Below are positions 18,180-29,123 of a stretch of 64,000 nucleotides of DNA, one piece after another; positions within the stretch are counted from its first letter, which is position 1; the number at the start of each line of letters is the position of its first letter. The position numbers and the translations under genes were made by a program. Source of the stretch: Hyphomonas sp. (GTDB lineage: Bacteria > Pseudomonadota > Alphaproteobacteria > Caulobacterales > Hyphomonadaceae); contig PACZ01000003.1 in assembly GCA_002700305.1 (NCBI GenBank), positions 62,001 through 126,000 of the forward strand. Direction: 5' to 3'. Below the pieces are notes generated by a model. The model saw only the letters and a list, made by a program, of their open reading frames with translations, did no database searches and was not told the origin of the DNA.

Positions 18180-18586
18180 TGGCCACTCACCGGGATGGCT
18201 TCAATAATCACCTGCGCCTCGGCCCAGGGATGATCGTCCGTAATCGTCAGATGAATGACGGCCTCATGGCCCTCGGGCATCATGGCCTCCAGGCGCTTCG
18301 CAGCGCCGCCAGTCAGCGCCAGGGTCGGTTTACCGGTGGGCAGGTTCACGACGCCAAGGTGTTTCCAGTGCACACCGCGGCGGGGCACGCCGGTGCCCAG
18401 CGCCTTGGCGCAGGCCTCCTTGGCGGCGAAGCGCTTGGCATAGGTCTCGGCCGTGCGGCGGCGTCGGCGCGCAAGTGCGATTTCCGTCTCGGTGAATACG
18501 CGGTTCTCGAACCGCTCACCGAACTTTTCGAGAGTCTTCTCAATACGCTCGATATTGCAGAGGTCATTGCCGATGCCGATGATCAT
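18176..18586 (-). CDS. acpS: Holo-[acyl-carrier-protein] synthase
   Basis: 136 aa. Transfers phosphopantetheine from CoA to the acyl carrier protein. [20 protein letters not shown] holds the first metal ligand Asp and [16 protein letters not shown] the Glu/Lys pair; the C-terminus [19 protein letters not shown] is standard. ATGA overlaps join it to pdxJ upstream and to rnc downstream. In many alphaproteobacteria lepB stands between acpS and rnc; here there is no room for it. Confidence 0.95.
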   Translation of the reverse strand: MIIGIGNDLCNIERIEKTLEKFGERFENRVFTETEIALARRRRRTAETYAKRFAAKEACAKALGTGVPRRGVHWKHLGVVNLPTGKPTLALTGGAAKRLEAMMPEGHEAVIHLTITDDHPWAEAQVIIEAIPVSGQ

Positions 18587-19338
18587 GCGCCCATCCCGCT
18601 TCTGGCCTCATCCATCAGGCGGCGCATCTCGCGGATAGCCGCTTCAAGACCGATGAAGATCGCTTCGCCAATCAGGAAATGGCCGATGTTCAGTTCGGCA
18701 ATTTCCGGGATGGCGGCGACCGGGCCGACATTCTCGAACGTCAGACCATGCCCCGCATGCGGCTCGATCCCGCGCTTGCGCGCTTCTTCCGCAGCTGCCT
18801 GCAAACGCCCCAGTTCGACAGCAGCCGCTTCCGCGCCGCCTTCATTCCAAAGCTCCGCATAGCGACCTGTGTGGAGCTCCACGACGGGTGCGCCCAGCAC
18901 TTCGGCCACAGCGATCTGAACCGGGTCCGGCTCGATAAACAGCGAAACCCGCGCCCCGGCGTCGCGCAGCTGGCGTACGATGGGAGAAATCTGGTTGTGC
19001 AGTCCGGCGACGTCCAGCCCGCCTTCGGTTGTGCGCTCCTCGCGCTTTTCCGGCACGATGCAGGCCGCATGCGGACGGAAACCGCACGCGATCGCGGTCA
19101 TTTCATCTGTGGCCGCCATCTCCAGATTGATCGGAAGACTGGAGGCGGTGCGGATGGCTTCAAGATCCCCGTCGCGAATGTGACGGCGGTCTTCGCGCAA
19201 GTGGATCGTGATGCCGTCTGCCCCTGCGGCTGCGGCAATCTCGGCGGCCCGCGCCGGATCGGGATGCGCTCCACCACGAGCGTTCCGGATGGTTGCCACA
19301 TGGTCGATGTTCACCCCAAGGCGCAGCCGCCCGCTCAT
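18583..19338 (-). CDS. pdxJ: Pyridoxine 5'-phosphate synthase
   Basis: 251 aa TIM barrel. Condenses 1-deoxyxylulose 5-phosphate with aminoacetone phosphate to form pyridoxine 5'-phosphate, the last ring-forming step of DXP-dependent vitamin B6 synthesis. Motifs: [18 protein letters not shown] at the N-terminus, [15 protein letters not shown] with the active-site His and Arg residues, [12 protein letters not shown], and [20 protein letters not shown] near the end. Its ATG shares one base with the pyrE stop. Confidence 0.96.
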   Translation of the reverse strand: MSGRLRLGVNIDHVATIRNARGGAHPDPARAAEIAAAAGADGITIHLREDRRHIRDGDLEAIRTASSLPINLEMAATDEMTAIACGFRPHAACIVPEKREERTTEGGLDVAGLHNQISPIVRQLRDAGARVSLFIEPDPVQIAVAEVLGAPVVELHTGRYAELWNEGGAEAAAVELGRLQAAAEEARKRGIEPHAGHGLTFENVGPVAAIPEIAELNIGHFLIGEAIFIGLEAAIREMRRLMDEARSGMGA

Positions 19339-19908
19339 CAGGCGAGCCCCCGCGAACCCGGCTTCACGGCCGACATCAGGGCCAGTTCCGGCGGCAGATC
19401 GTCCGCGTCATAGTCGGGAAAATTCACAGAGGCGAGCGAAACCAGCTCGCAGCCGACATCGGCGCGTCCGCCAGACCGGTCAATGATACACGCCCCGCCG
19501 ACGACTTCACCCGGCAGCGCCTCAAGGGCTTCGACAGTTTCACGGAAGGACAGGCCAGTCGTCACGATGTCTTCAGCGATCAGAACCCGCTCGCCTTCGG
19601 AAATCGAGAAACCGCGGCGGAACTGGAGCTGGCCATCCACACGCTCAGCGAAGACTGACCGGCAGCCAAGCTGGCGGGCCAGCTCATAGCCGGGAATGAT
19701 GCCGCCCACGGCCGGGCCGGCGACGACGTCGATCTTGCCGAATTTCTCGGTCAGCTTCTTCGCGAGGGCCGCGCAGAGCTTTTCAGACTTGTCAGGCTGG
19801 GAGAAGACGAGCGCCTTCTGCAGGAATACCGGACTGCGGCGTCCGGACGAGAGGATGAAATGCCCCTCCAGCAACGCGCCTGCTTCGCGGAACACCGCGA
19901 GCACTTCT

Positions 19909-19919
<11 letters not shown>
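19338..19919 (-). CDS. pyrE: Orotate phosphoribosyltransferase
   Basis: 193 aa. Makes OMP from orotate and PRPP in pyrimidine synthesis. [20 protein letters not shown] is the family N-terminal loop; [20 protein letters not shown] and the PRPP motif [16 protein letters not shown] are intact. The ATG at 19919 (MTNEEVL) is chosen because AGGAGG lies 6 bp upstream; that Shine-Dalgarno sequence and the start codon lie inside the 3' end of rsh, which it overlaps by 11 bp. Confidence 0.96.
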
Positions 19920-22164
<2,245 letters not shown>

Positions 22165-22172
22165 CGATCCTC

Positions 22173-22523
22173 CTACAGCCGGTCGTCGCGTCCGGATTCG
22201 AGTTCGGCTTGGTAGGCGCGCATGACATCTTCTTCCGTCGCTGCCGGGGCAGCTTCGAGGGCCATACGGTCTGCTTCGCGCTCGTTCTCCTCGCCCGGAC
22301 GGATGTCCTGCAGGCCGGAGATCAGGGCTTCTTTCACCACTTTCAGGTCAACCGACTGATCGGCGATTTCGCGCAGGGAGACGACCGGATCCTTGTCATT
22401 GTCGCGGTCCACGGTGATCGGCGAGCCTTCGCGGATCATGCGGGAACGGTGCGCGGCAAGCAGCACAAGGTCAAAACGGTTCGGCACCTGCTCGATGCAG
22501 TCTTCGACGGTCACTCGGGCCAT
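22173..22523 (-). CDS. rpoZ: RNA polymerase omega subunit
   Basis: 116 aa. Small subunit that helps assemble RNA polymerase and, in proteobacteria, forms part of a ppGpp site. [20 protein letters not shown] and [12 protein letters not shown] are the family core; the C-terminal 50 residues are an acidic extension typical of alphaproteobacteria. First gene of the minus-strand cluster, directly in front of rsh, the usual linkage. AAAGGAGA lies about 8 bp before the ATG. Confidence 0.95.
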   Translation of the reverse strand: MARVTVEDCIEQVPNRFDLVLLAAHRSRMIREGSPITVDRDNDKDPVVSLREIADQSVDLKVVKEALISGLQDIRPGEENEREADRMALEAAPAATEEDVMRAYQAELESGRDDRL

Positions 22524-22632
22524 GGATTCAGAGTCTCCTTTGAACCGCTCCTTATATGCAGCGCAACAAGGGCACGCAACCCGTCACTTGCGCCTGATTG
22601 CAGCGGAAACTAAGCTAAATAATTGTACTTTG

Positions 22633-22638
22633 TATAAT
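22633..22638 (+). promoter_or_regulatory. Candidate -10 element TATAAT
   Basis: A perfect TATAAT, 42 bp before the NYN-domain gene in an AT-rich patch between divergent rpoZ and that gene. No good -35 hexamer lies 16-18 bp upstream, so the call is tentative. Confidence 0.35.
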
Positions 22639-22679
22639 TTATTGCCACTCCCGCTCCGGCGGACATTTCGAGGCTTCTC

Positions 22680-23249
22680 ATGGCGTTTTACAAGGACGAG
22701 CGCCTGGCGCTCTTCATCGACGGAGCAAACCTGTACTCCTCGGCCCGGGCTCTTGGACTGGAAATCGATTTCCGAAAATTACTCAAGGAATTTCAGGGTC
22801 GTGGCCGCCTGATACGGGCTAGCTACTACACTGCCCTGGTCGAAAGCGACGAATACAGCCCGATCCGTCCACTGGTCGACTGGCTGGCCTACAATGGCTT
22901 TACGGTCGTGAAAAAGGCCGCCCGCGAATATACCGACCGCGAAGGCCGCAAGCGCCACCGGGGCAATATGGATGTCGAACTGACGGTCGATATGCTCGAA
23001 GCCACCACGCATGCAGACCATATCGTGTTGTTCAGCGGGAATGGCGATTTCCGGCGGCTGGTCGAGGCCGTGAAAGCCAAAGGCGTGCGGGTTTCCGTCG
23101 TCTCCACCAATACCTCAAGCCCGCCGATGGTCGCCGACGATTTGCGCCGGGAGGCGGACGCCTTCATCGAACTGGAAGACATCGCCGAGTTGATTGCCCG
23201 GCCGCGCCGTGACCAGCCGGACGCCCCATCTCTCGATGACGAAGACTAA
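22680..23249 (+). CDS. NYN-domain protein, LabA/DUF88 type
   Basis: 189 aa. Predicted PIN-like RNase of the NYN family. The N-terminal strand LALFIDGANLYSSARALG gives the first Asp, RHRGNMDVELTVDMLEATT the middle acidic residues and IVLFSGNGDFRRLVEAVKAK the final Asp of the metal site. The C-terminus (PPMVADDLRREADAFIELED) matches LabA-like proteins. Target RNA is unknown. Monocistronic and divergent from rpoZ. Confidence 0.92.
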   Translation: MAFYKDERLALFIDGANLYSSARALGLEIDFRKLLKEFQGRGRLIRASYYTALVESDEYSPIRPLVDWLAYNGFTVVKKAAREYTDREGRKRHRGNMDVELTVDMLEATTHADHIVLFSGNGDFRRLVEAVKAKGVRVSVVSTNTSSPPMVADDLRREADAFIELEDIAELIARPRRDQPDAPSLDDED

Positions 23250-23334
23250 GCCATCCGCCTCCGCGCTCAGCGGCCACACTTGGCACTCCGGGAAACCTTG
23301 CTAGGGTCAGCCGATCACTTTTCGGAGATCTGCC

Positions 23335-24795
23335 ATGCTGCGCCCTGCTCTCGTTTCCACGCTCGTCCTAGGGCTCGCCATCGCCGGGTGCACCAAGGGC
23401 GAAGCGCCCGCAGCGGATACGCCCGCAAAGGCCGCTGCTGCCAGCACCACGACAGAGTCCACCACGCCAGACACCGCGACAATCCAGCCGGCGACCATGT
23501 CAGTCCGCGAGGTTGCCACACCAGAACAGTCGATCCTCGATCTCTACCTTCAGCTTCACCAGGCGCCGGAGCTGTCGTTCAAGGAAGCCAAGACCTCCTC
23601 CATTCTGGCGAGCGAACTGGAATCCCTTGGTTTTGAAGTCACGACCGGCGTCGGACAGGACTGGGTGGTCGACAAGGCAACGCGCGACATCGGCGAGGTG
23701 AAACCCGGCGTGGGCGGATACGGCGTCGTCGGCGTCCTGAGAAATGGCAACGGCCCGACAGTGCTGATCCGGACCGACATGGATGCCCTGCCAGTGCCGG
23801 AACAGACCGGCTTGCCCTATGCCTCCACGGTGGAGGCGCAGACCTGGACCGGCGTGGAAAACAAGGTGATGCACGCCTGCGGCCATGATGTGCACATGAC
23901 TGCCTGGCTCGCCACGGCCCGTGCGCTGGTTGCCCAGAAGTCCAAATGGAAAGGCACGCTGGTCATGATCGCCCAGCCTGCTGAAGAGATTGGCCTTGGC
24001 GCCGAAGCCATGCTGGCCGATGGCCTGTTCGAACGCTTTCCCACACCTGACTATAACCTTGCCCTGCACGTCTCCGCGGATGCGCCGTCCGGCAGCGTGG
24101 TCTACTCTTCAGGCTATGCGATGGCGAACGTCGACAGCGTGGACATCCACGTCAAAGGTGTCGGCGGACACGGCGCCTATCCGCAGGCGACGCGCGATCC
24201 GATCCTGATTGGCTCCCACATCGTGACGGCCCTGCAGAGCCTCGTCGCCCGCAATGTCGATCCGCTCGACAGCGCCGTCGTCACCGTCGGCTCGTTCAAG
24301 GCGGGCGCGAAGCACAACATCATTCCGGATGAAGCCACGCTGCTCCTGACCGTCCGCTCCTATGATGACGACACCCGTCAGATGCTGCTCGACGGCATCC
24401 AGCGGATCGCCAAGGCGCAGGCCGCTGCCTTCGATGCACCGGAGCCGGAAATCACCATCGAGTCCGACTACACGCCCTCCACCTACAATGATCCGGACAC
24501 AACCGGCCGGGCCATGAAAGCGGTCCGCAAGAAGCTGGGCGCGGAATATGTGACCCAGGTAAAACCGGTCATGGGCGGGGAGGATTTCTCCCAGTATGGC
24601 CGTACCGACGAGAAGATCCCGAGCGTGCTGTTCTGGGTCGGCGCGGTGGAGCCGTCGAAATATGCCAAGGCCAAAGCCGATGGCATGCCGCTGCCTTCCC
24701 TGCACTCCTCGCTGTTCGCCCCGGACTATGCCCGAACGATCCAGACCGGATCGGACGCCATGACCGCTGCCGCGCTGGAACTTTTCAAGGACTGA
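23335..24795 (+). CDS. M20-family amidohydrolase/peptidase, lipoprotein
   Basis: 486 aa. Signal MLRPALVSTLVLGLAIAGC is a lipoprotein signal with lipobox IAGC and an Ala/Thr-rich linker up to residue 60. The rest is an M20D (IAA-amino acid hydrolase-like) zinc amidohydrolase: IRTDMDALPVPEQTGLPYAS, HACGHDVHMTAWLATARAL, PAEEIGLGAEAML and a C-terminal MGGEDFSQYG with the last metal ligands. The dimerisation domain starts near VKGVGGHGAYPQATRDP. Export is less common for this family and suggests hydrolysis of N-acyl amino acids or peptides in the periplasm. Confidence 0.9.
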   Translation: MLRPALVSTLVLGLAIAGCTKGEAPAADTPAKAAAASTTTESTTPDTATIQPATMSVREVATPEQSILDLYLQLHQAPELSFKEAKTSSILASELESLGFEVTTGVGQDWVVDKATRDIGEVKPGVGGYGVVGVLRNGNGPTVLIRTDMDALPVPEQTGLPYASTVEAQTWTGVENKVMHACGHDVHMTAWLATARALVAQKSKWKGTLVMIAQPAEEIGLGAEAMLADGLFERFPTPDYNLALHVSADAPSGSVVYSSGYAMANVDSVDIHVKGVGGHGAYPQATRDPILIGSHIVTALQSLVARNVDPLDSAVVTVGSFKAGAKHNIIPDEATLLLTVRSYDDDTRQMLLDGIQRIAKAQAAAFDAPEPEITIESDYTPSTYNDPDTTGRAMKAVRKKLGAEYVTQVKPVMGGEDFSQYGRTDEKIPSVLFWVGAVEPSKYAKAKADGMPLPSLHSSLFAPDYARTIQTGSDAMTAAALELFKD

Positions 24796-24931
24796 CGCCG
24801 CGCCACCCTGACCTTTCTGCGATTGCGTTTTGGCCGGGGCTGCGCTAAACCCCCTTTTGCTCATAGTGCGCAAAAGCTTCAATTGCCTGTCGCACGAGCG
24901 CCCTGATCCCGGACGTTTGAAGGTCTTCCCC

Positions 24932-24961
24932 TTGAAACGCACGCTTTCAGGGCCATATTAT
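24932..24961 (+). promoter_or_regulatory. Sigma-70-type promoter of the nad operon
   Basis: TTGAAA (24932-24937), an 18-bp spacer and TATTAT (24956-24961). The expected start of transcription is near 24967, in or beside the palindrome described next. Confidence 0.7.
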
Positions 24962-24966
24962 ACTCA

Positions 24967-24988
24967 AATCGAGCAAAAGCGCTCGATT
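24967..24988 (+). promoter_or_regulatory. Palindromic operator candidate before nadA
   Basis: Perfect 8-bp inverted repeat AATCGAGC (24967-24974) and GCTCGATT (24981-24988) with a 6-bp spacer, 5 bp downstream of the -10 box and 19 bp before nadA. Position over the transcription start fits a repressor site. A related word, GCGCAAAAGC (24869-24878), occurs upstream. The regulator is not identified. Confidence 0.6.
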
Positions 24989-25007
24989 GGTCAAAGGAGG
25001 ACGTGAC

Positions 25008-26150
25008 ATGGCTCGTCTGATCGATTCTGGTCCTGGCTGCCCTACCCCCACGCCGCTGCGCGGCCCGAATGCGGCTGAAGCGCGTGGCCTCAGCTATGAT
25101 GACGCCGTGCGCGCAGAGACAGACCACCTCTATCCTCTGGTCAAAGATTTCGTGACGCCGATGGAGTGGCCGGCCATTGCCCCGCTCGTCGCTGCGATCA
25201 ACCGCCTGAAAGTCCAGAAGAACGCCGTCATCCTGGCGCATAACTATATGACGCCGGACATTTTCCGCCTGGTTGGCGATTTCCGGGGCGACAGCCTCCA
25301 GCTGGCCCGCGAAGCGTCCAAGGTCGATGCCGACATCATCGTCCAGGCCGGCGTGCACTTCATGGCTGAGACTTCGAAAATTCTCGCGCCTGAGAAGACG
25401 GTCCTGATCCCGGACACGCGCGCAGGCTGTTCGCTTGCTGCTTCGATCACGGGGGCGGACGTGCGCCTGATCAAGGAAAAGTATCCGAATTATCCGGTCG
25501 TCACCTATGTGAACACGACTGCTGAGGTGAAGGCCGAGTGCCACATCACCTGCACCAGCTCCAACGCGGCGCAGGTCGTCGAGGCCGTTGCAAAGGAATG
25601 GAACACCGACACTGTCATCCTGGTGCCGGATCAGTACCTTGCGAAGAACGTCGCCGCGCAGACAGACATACGCATCATGACCTGGCCGGGCGCCTGTGAG
25701 GTGCACGAGATGTTCAGCGCAGAGGACGTCCACCAGCTGCGCGATGCCCACCCGGGCGTCGTGATCCTGGCTCACCCGGAATGCCCGCCGGACGTTCTGG
25801 AAGCGGCTGACTATGCCGGCTCCACGGCAGCCCTCGCCAATTACGTGGCCGAGAAGCACCCGCCGAAAGTCGTCCTGCTGACCGAGTGCTCGATGAGCGA
25901 CAATGTCGCCGCCGAGAACCCCGGCACGAACTTCATCCGCCCGTGTAATCTGTGCCCGCACATGAAGCGCATCACGCTGGAGAACATCTATGATTGCCTG
26001 GTGACGGGCGAACATGAAGTGACAATTCCGGAAGACGTGCGCGTGCGTGCCAAGGAAGCGCTCGACGCCATGATGGCCCTGCCGCGCATGGAAAAGCCGC
26101 TCGACTTCGTCACGGGCCTTGAGCCCCTCGAAATCGAGATGGTGGTATAA
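25008..26150 (+). CDS. nadA: Quinolinate synthase NadA
   Basis: 380 aa. [4Fe-4S] enzyme that condenses iminoaspartate with dihydroxyacetone phosphate to quinolinate in NAD synthesis. The three cluster cysteines are seen in DTRAGCSLAASIT, ECHITCTSSNAAQV and RPCNLCPHMKRITLENI; the first domain has ILAHNYMTPDIFRLVGDFRG with the conserved His and Tyr. ATG at 25008 has AAAGGAGG 7 bp upstream, so the 7-codon longer frame is not used. First gene of the nad operon. Confidence 0.96.
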   Translation: MARLIDSGPGCPTPTPLRGPNAAEARGLSYDDAVRAETDHLYPLVKDFVTPMEWPAIAPLVAAINRLKVQKNAVILAHNYMTPDIFRLVGDFRGDSLQLAREASKVDADIIVQAGVHFMAETSKILAPEKTVLIPDTRAGCSLAASITGADVRLIKEKYPNYPVVTYVNTTAEVKAECHITCTSSNAAQVVEAVAKEWNTDTVILVPDQYLAKNVAAQTDIRIMTWPGACEVHEMFSAEDVHQLRDAHPGVVILAHPECPPDVLEAADYAGSTAALANYVAEKHPPKVVLLTECSMSDNVAAENPGTNFIRPCNLCPHMKRITLENIYDCLVTGEHEVTIPEDVRVRAKEALDAMMALPRMEKPLDFVTGLEPLEIEMVV

Positions 26151-26221
26151 GCGGCTGGGGCGTTGGCGAAGCCCGCCACCGGGTCTAGGTTAAGCGTGTG
26201 AGGACGAACAGGAGTGGCAGC

Positions 26222-26686
26222 ATGACCTTCCGCCTGGCACGCATGGCCGCGATCGCGCTGGCGGGAACCCTGCTGGCGACCGGGCCGGTTCATGCCGGCA
26301 CAGGGGACGACCCGTCCGATGTGCTCGGCACGTGGAGTTTCCGCACCAAGCCCTATCGCGGCGGCGAATGCCTGATGACCGGCACGATGAATCTCACCCC
26401 GCATCCTGAAGAGGGCCAGTACACGTGTGAACTGACCGCCGTGGAAGTGTGCACCGTCTGGGGCCGCTCCGTGGTGCGCCAGTCCTGCAAGGCGCGCCGC
26501 TTCGGCGACCAGCTTTCCATCCGGTCCGAGATCGAGGAAATGCTGGAAGCCAAGGTCGAGGGGCTGATTTACGTGCCTGACAATTTCACCCTCACCATTG
26601 AGTCGGCAGACCGCATGTTCGGCGCGCTTGTCTCTGCGGTGACCGCACCGGCGGAATTCCGGCGAGCAACAAACGGTATTTCCTGA
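26222..26686 (+). CDS. Periplasmic protein of unknown function inside the nad operon
   Basis: 154 aa. N-terminal signal peptide (MAAIALAGTLLATGPVHAGT, cleavage after VHA). The mature part starts DVLGTWSFRTKPYRGGECLM and contains five cysteines in a beta-rich sequence (GQYTCELTAVEVCTVWGR), which looks like a small lipocalin- or beta-barrel-like fold. I do not recognise the family. AGGAG lies 7 bp before ATG 26222. The nadB start is only 2 bp downstream, so it is co-transcribed with NAD synthesis genes without an evident role in the pathway. Confidence 0.75.
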   Translation: MTFRLARMAAIALAGTLLATGPVHAGTGDDPSDVLGTWSFRTKPYRGGECLMTGTMNLTPHPEEGQYTCELTAVEVCTVWGRSVVRQSCKARRFGDQLSIRSEIEEMLEAKVEGLIYVPDNFTLTIESADRMFGALVSAVTAPAEFRRATNGIS

Positions 26687-26687
26687 C

Positions 26688-28229
26688 TTGGCAGATGGGG
26701 CGCATGTCCAGACCCTGACGGCAGATGCTCATGCCGGCAGTGATGTCCTGATCGTCGGAGCCGGCCTGGCCGGTCTTTTCCTGGCTCTGAAGCTGGCGCC
26801 ACGCCCCTGTATCGTGATCTCACCGGCACCGCTCGGTCAGGCTGCGTCTTCCGCCTGGGCGCAAGGCGGCCTCGCCGCCGCGCTTCACCCGAACGACAGC
26901 CCGGAGCAGCATGCCGCCGATACGATCGCGGCCGGCGCAGGTCTGGTGGATCCCATCATCGCCCGCCTGATCGCAGAAGAAGGTCCCGCGCGCGTGCGCG
27001 ACCTGATCGCCCTTGGCGTCCCGTTCGACCGGACGCCGGATGGCGCGCTCGCCCTGTCGCTGGAGGCGGCCCACTCGCACCCGCGCGTCGCCCGCGTGGC
27101 CGGAGACCTGGCCGGCAAGGCGATCATGGATGCGCTCGTCGCTGCCGTGAACGCCGCATCGCATATCCGGATCATCGAAGGCGTTCGCGCCGTCGGCCTG
27201 ATGCAGGACGACCAGCTCAACGTGGCCGGCGTCATCCTGCGCGACTCCGCGGGGCGCCTTTCGACCCAGATGGCCCGCGAGACCGTACTATGCACGGGCG
27301 GGTCCGGCGGCCTGTTCCAGGTCACCACCAACCCGCCCGCGGCCCGGGGCGACGCGATCGCCATGGCCTGGGAGGCCGGCGCGTTAGTCGCCGATCTGGA
27401 GTTCGTCCAGTTCCACCCGACCGCCATCGATATCGGCCGCGATCCGGCGCCGCTGGCGACGGAAGCCCTTCGGGGGGAAGGCGCGACCCTGCGCAATCGC
27501 GACGGCACCCGTTTCATGAAAGCCTATCACGCGCTTGCCGAACTCGCTCCGCGCGACGAGGTGGCCCGCGCGGTTCATACCGAACGCGCCTCCGGCCGCG
27601 GCGCCTTCCTCGACTGCCGCGAAGCCGTTGGGGAGCATTTCCCCGAACACTTCCCGACAGTCTTTGCCGCCTGCAAGTCCGCAGGCATTGACCCCCGCAC
27701 GGATATGATCCCCATCGCGCCGGCCGCTCATTATCACATGGGCGGCATTGTCCCGGACTTCTGGGGCAAGTCCTCTCTCGATGGTCTGTCCGTCTGCGGA
27801 GAATGCACGTCAACCGGCGTGCATGGTGCGAACAGGCTTGCGTCCAACTCACTGCTTGAGGCAGTTGTTTTCGCGCATCGGATCGCTGAACGCCTGCGCG
27901 AAGCTGACCTGCCGGACATTCGCGCCAGCCGGGGCCATGTGCCGGATGCCCTGCCGCATGAAGCGCTGCAGAGCTTGAGGACCGCCATGTCAGACAAGTG
28001 CGGCGTGGTGCGCGATGCCAAAGGCCTGTCCGAAGTTGCGGCGCTCATCGAGCAGCTGCGCGAGCAGCACGGCCCGGCCCGCGCCGTCACCTCTGCCGGC
28101 CTGATCGTGAAGAGTGCGCAAGCCCGGCACGAAAGCCGCGGCGGTCACTATCGTTCCGATTTCCCAGACGCCGGCGAGCCTCGCCGCCAATTCCTCCAGC
28201 GCCCGTTTGAAGAGACCGTTTCGTCATGA
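26688..28229 (+). CDS. nadB: L-aspartate oxidase NadB
   Basis: 513 aa flavoprotein. Oxidises L-aspartate to iminoaspartate, the substrate for NadA. FAD-binding GAGLAGLFLALKL follows a 17-residue lead; SSAWAQGGLAAALHPNDSP, EFVQFHPTAID, AAHYHMGGI and GANRLASNSLLEA are the flavin and substrate motifs of the SdhA/NadB family. The C-terminal helical domain is short. No ATG exists near the N-terminus, so the TTG at 26688 is used; the Shine-Dalgarno is weak and coupling to the gene before it is likely. Confidence 0.93.
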   Translation: MADGAHVQTLTADAHAGSDVLIVGAGLAGLFLALKLAPRPCIVISPAPLGQAASSAWAQGGLAAALHPNDSPEQHAADTIAAGAGLVDPIIARLIAEEGPARVRDLIALGVPFDRTPDGALALSLEAAHSHPRVARVAGDLAGKAIMDALVAAVNAASHIRIIEGVRAVGLMQDDQLNVAGVILRDSAGRLSTQMARETVLCTGGSGGLFQVTTNPPAARGDAIAMAWEAGALVADLEFVQFHPTAIDIGRDPAPLATEALRGEGATLRNRDGTRFMKAYHALAELAPRDEVARAVHTERASGRGAFLDCREAVGEHFPEHFPTVFAACKSAGIDPRTDMIPIAPAAHYHMGGIVPDFWGKSSLDGLSVCGECTSTGVHGANRLASNSLLEAVVFAHRIAERLREADLPDIRASRGHVPDALPHEALQSLRTAMSDKCGVVRDAKGLSEVAALIEQLREQHGPARAVTSAGLIVKSAQARHESRGGHYRSDFPDAGEPRRQFLQRPFEETVSS

Positions 28230-29080
28230 CGCCCACACCGCCGCCGCTTCCCGACATCATTCTTGATCCCATCGTCCGCCTCGCGCTTGCGGAAGACCTC
28301 GGCCGTGCAGGCGACCTGACGACCGACGCCACGATTGCACCGGACACCCAGCTCAAAGTTGTCATCGCCGCCCGCCAGAAAGGCGTGATTGCCGGACTGG
28401 ATGCAGCGGCCTACGCCCTCAAGCTGATCGATCCGGACGTGAAGCTGACCATCGAAAAACCGGATGGTTCCGTGCTGGAAAAGGGCGATGTGGTCGCTCG
28501 GCTGGACGGCTCAGCCCGGTCCATCCTGATCGCCGAACGGACGATGCTGAATTTCCTGGGCCGGCTCTCCGCCGTGGCAACCATGACCCGCACCTTTGCC
28601 GACAAGATCGCGCATACGGACGCAACGATTGTCTGCACCCGCAAGACAACGCCGGGGCACCGAGCCCTAGAAAAACGTGCTGTCCGCTGCGGCGGCGGAA
28701 CGGCTCACCGTTACGGCCTCGACGATGCAGTCCTGATCAAGGACAATCACATCGCGGCCTGCGGGTCCGTCTCCACCGCGCTCGAACGGGCCAAGGCCTA
28801 TGCCGGGCACCTCCGCATGATCGAGGTAGAGGTCGACTCGCTCGACCAGCTGAAAGAAGCGCTGCCGCATGGGCCGCACGCGGTGCTGCTGGACAACATG
28901 ACCCCCGACACGCTGCGCGAAGCTGTCGCGATTGCCGGCGGCAAGACCGTGCTGGAAGCGTCCGGCGGGGTGAATCTGGATACCGTTGCGGCAATTGCCG
29001 AGACGGGCGTGGACTTCATCTCGGTCGGTGCCCTCACGCATTCGGCCCCAAACCTTGACCTCGGAATGGATGTGGTCTGA
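28226..29080 (+). CDS. nadC: Nicotinate-nucleotide pyrophosphorylase NadC
   Basis: 284 aa. Converts quinolinate and PRPP to nicotinate mononucleotide. LAEDLGRAGDLTTDATIAPD, ERTMLNFLGRLSAVATMTR, CTRKTTPGHRALEK and the C-terminal LEASGGVNLDTVAAIAETGV with FISVGALTHS are typical. Overlaps nadB by an ATGA. With NadA and NadB it completes de novo synthesis from aspartate to NaMN. Confidence 0.96.
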   Translation: MTPTPPPLPDIILDPIVRLALAEDLGRAGDLTTDATIAPDTQLKVVIAARQKGVIAGLDAAAYALKLIDPDVKLTIEKPDGSVLEKGDVVARLDGSARSILIAERTMLNFLGRLSAVATMTRTFADKIAHTDATIVCTRKTTPGHRALEKRAVRCGGGTAHRYGLDDAVLIKDNHIAACGSVSTALERAKAYAGHLRMIEVEVDSLDQLKEALPHGPHAVLLDNMTPDTLREAVAIAGGKTVLEASGGVNLDTVAAIAETGVDFISVGALTHSAPNLDLGMDVV

Positions 29081-29123
29081 CACTGCGCAAAAGGGCAAAT
29101 GCCCGCGCAGGAGGATTACAGAC

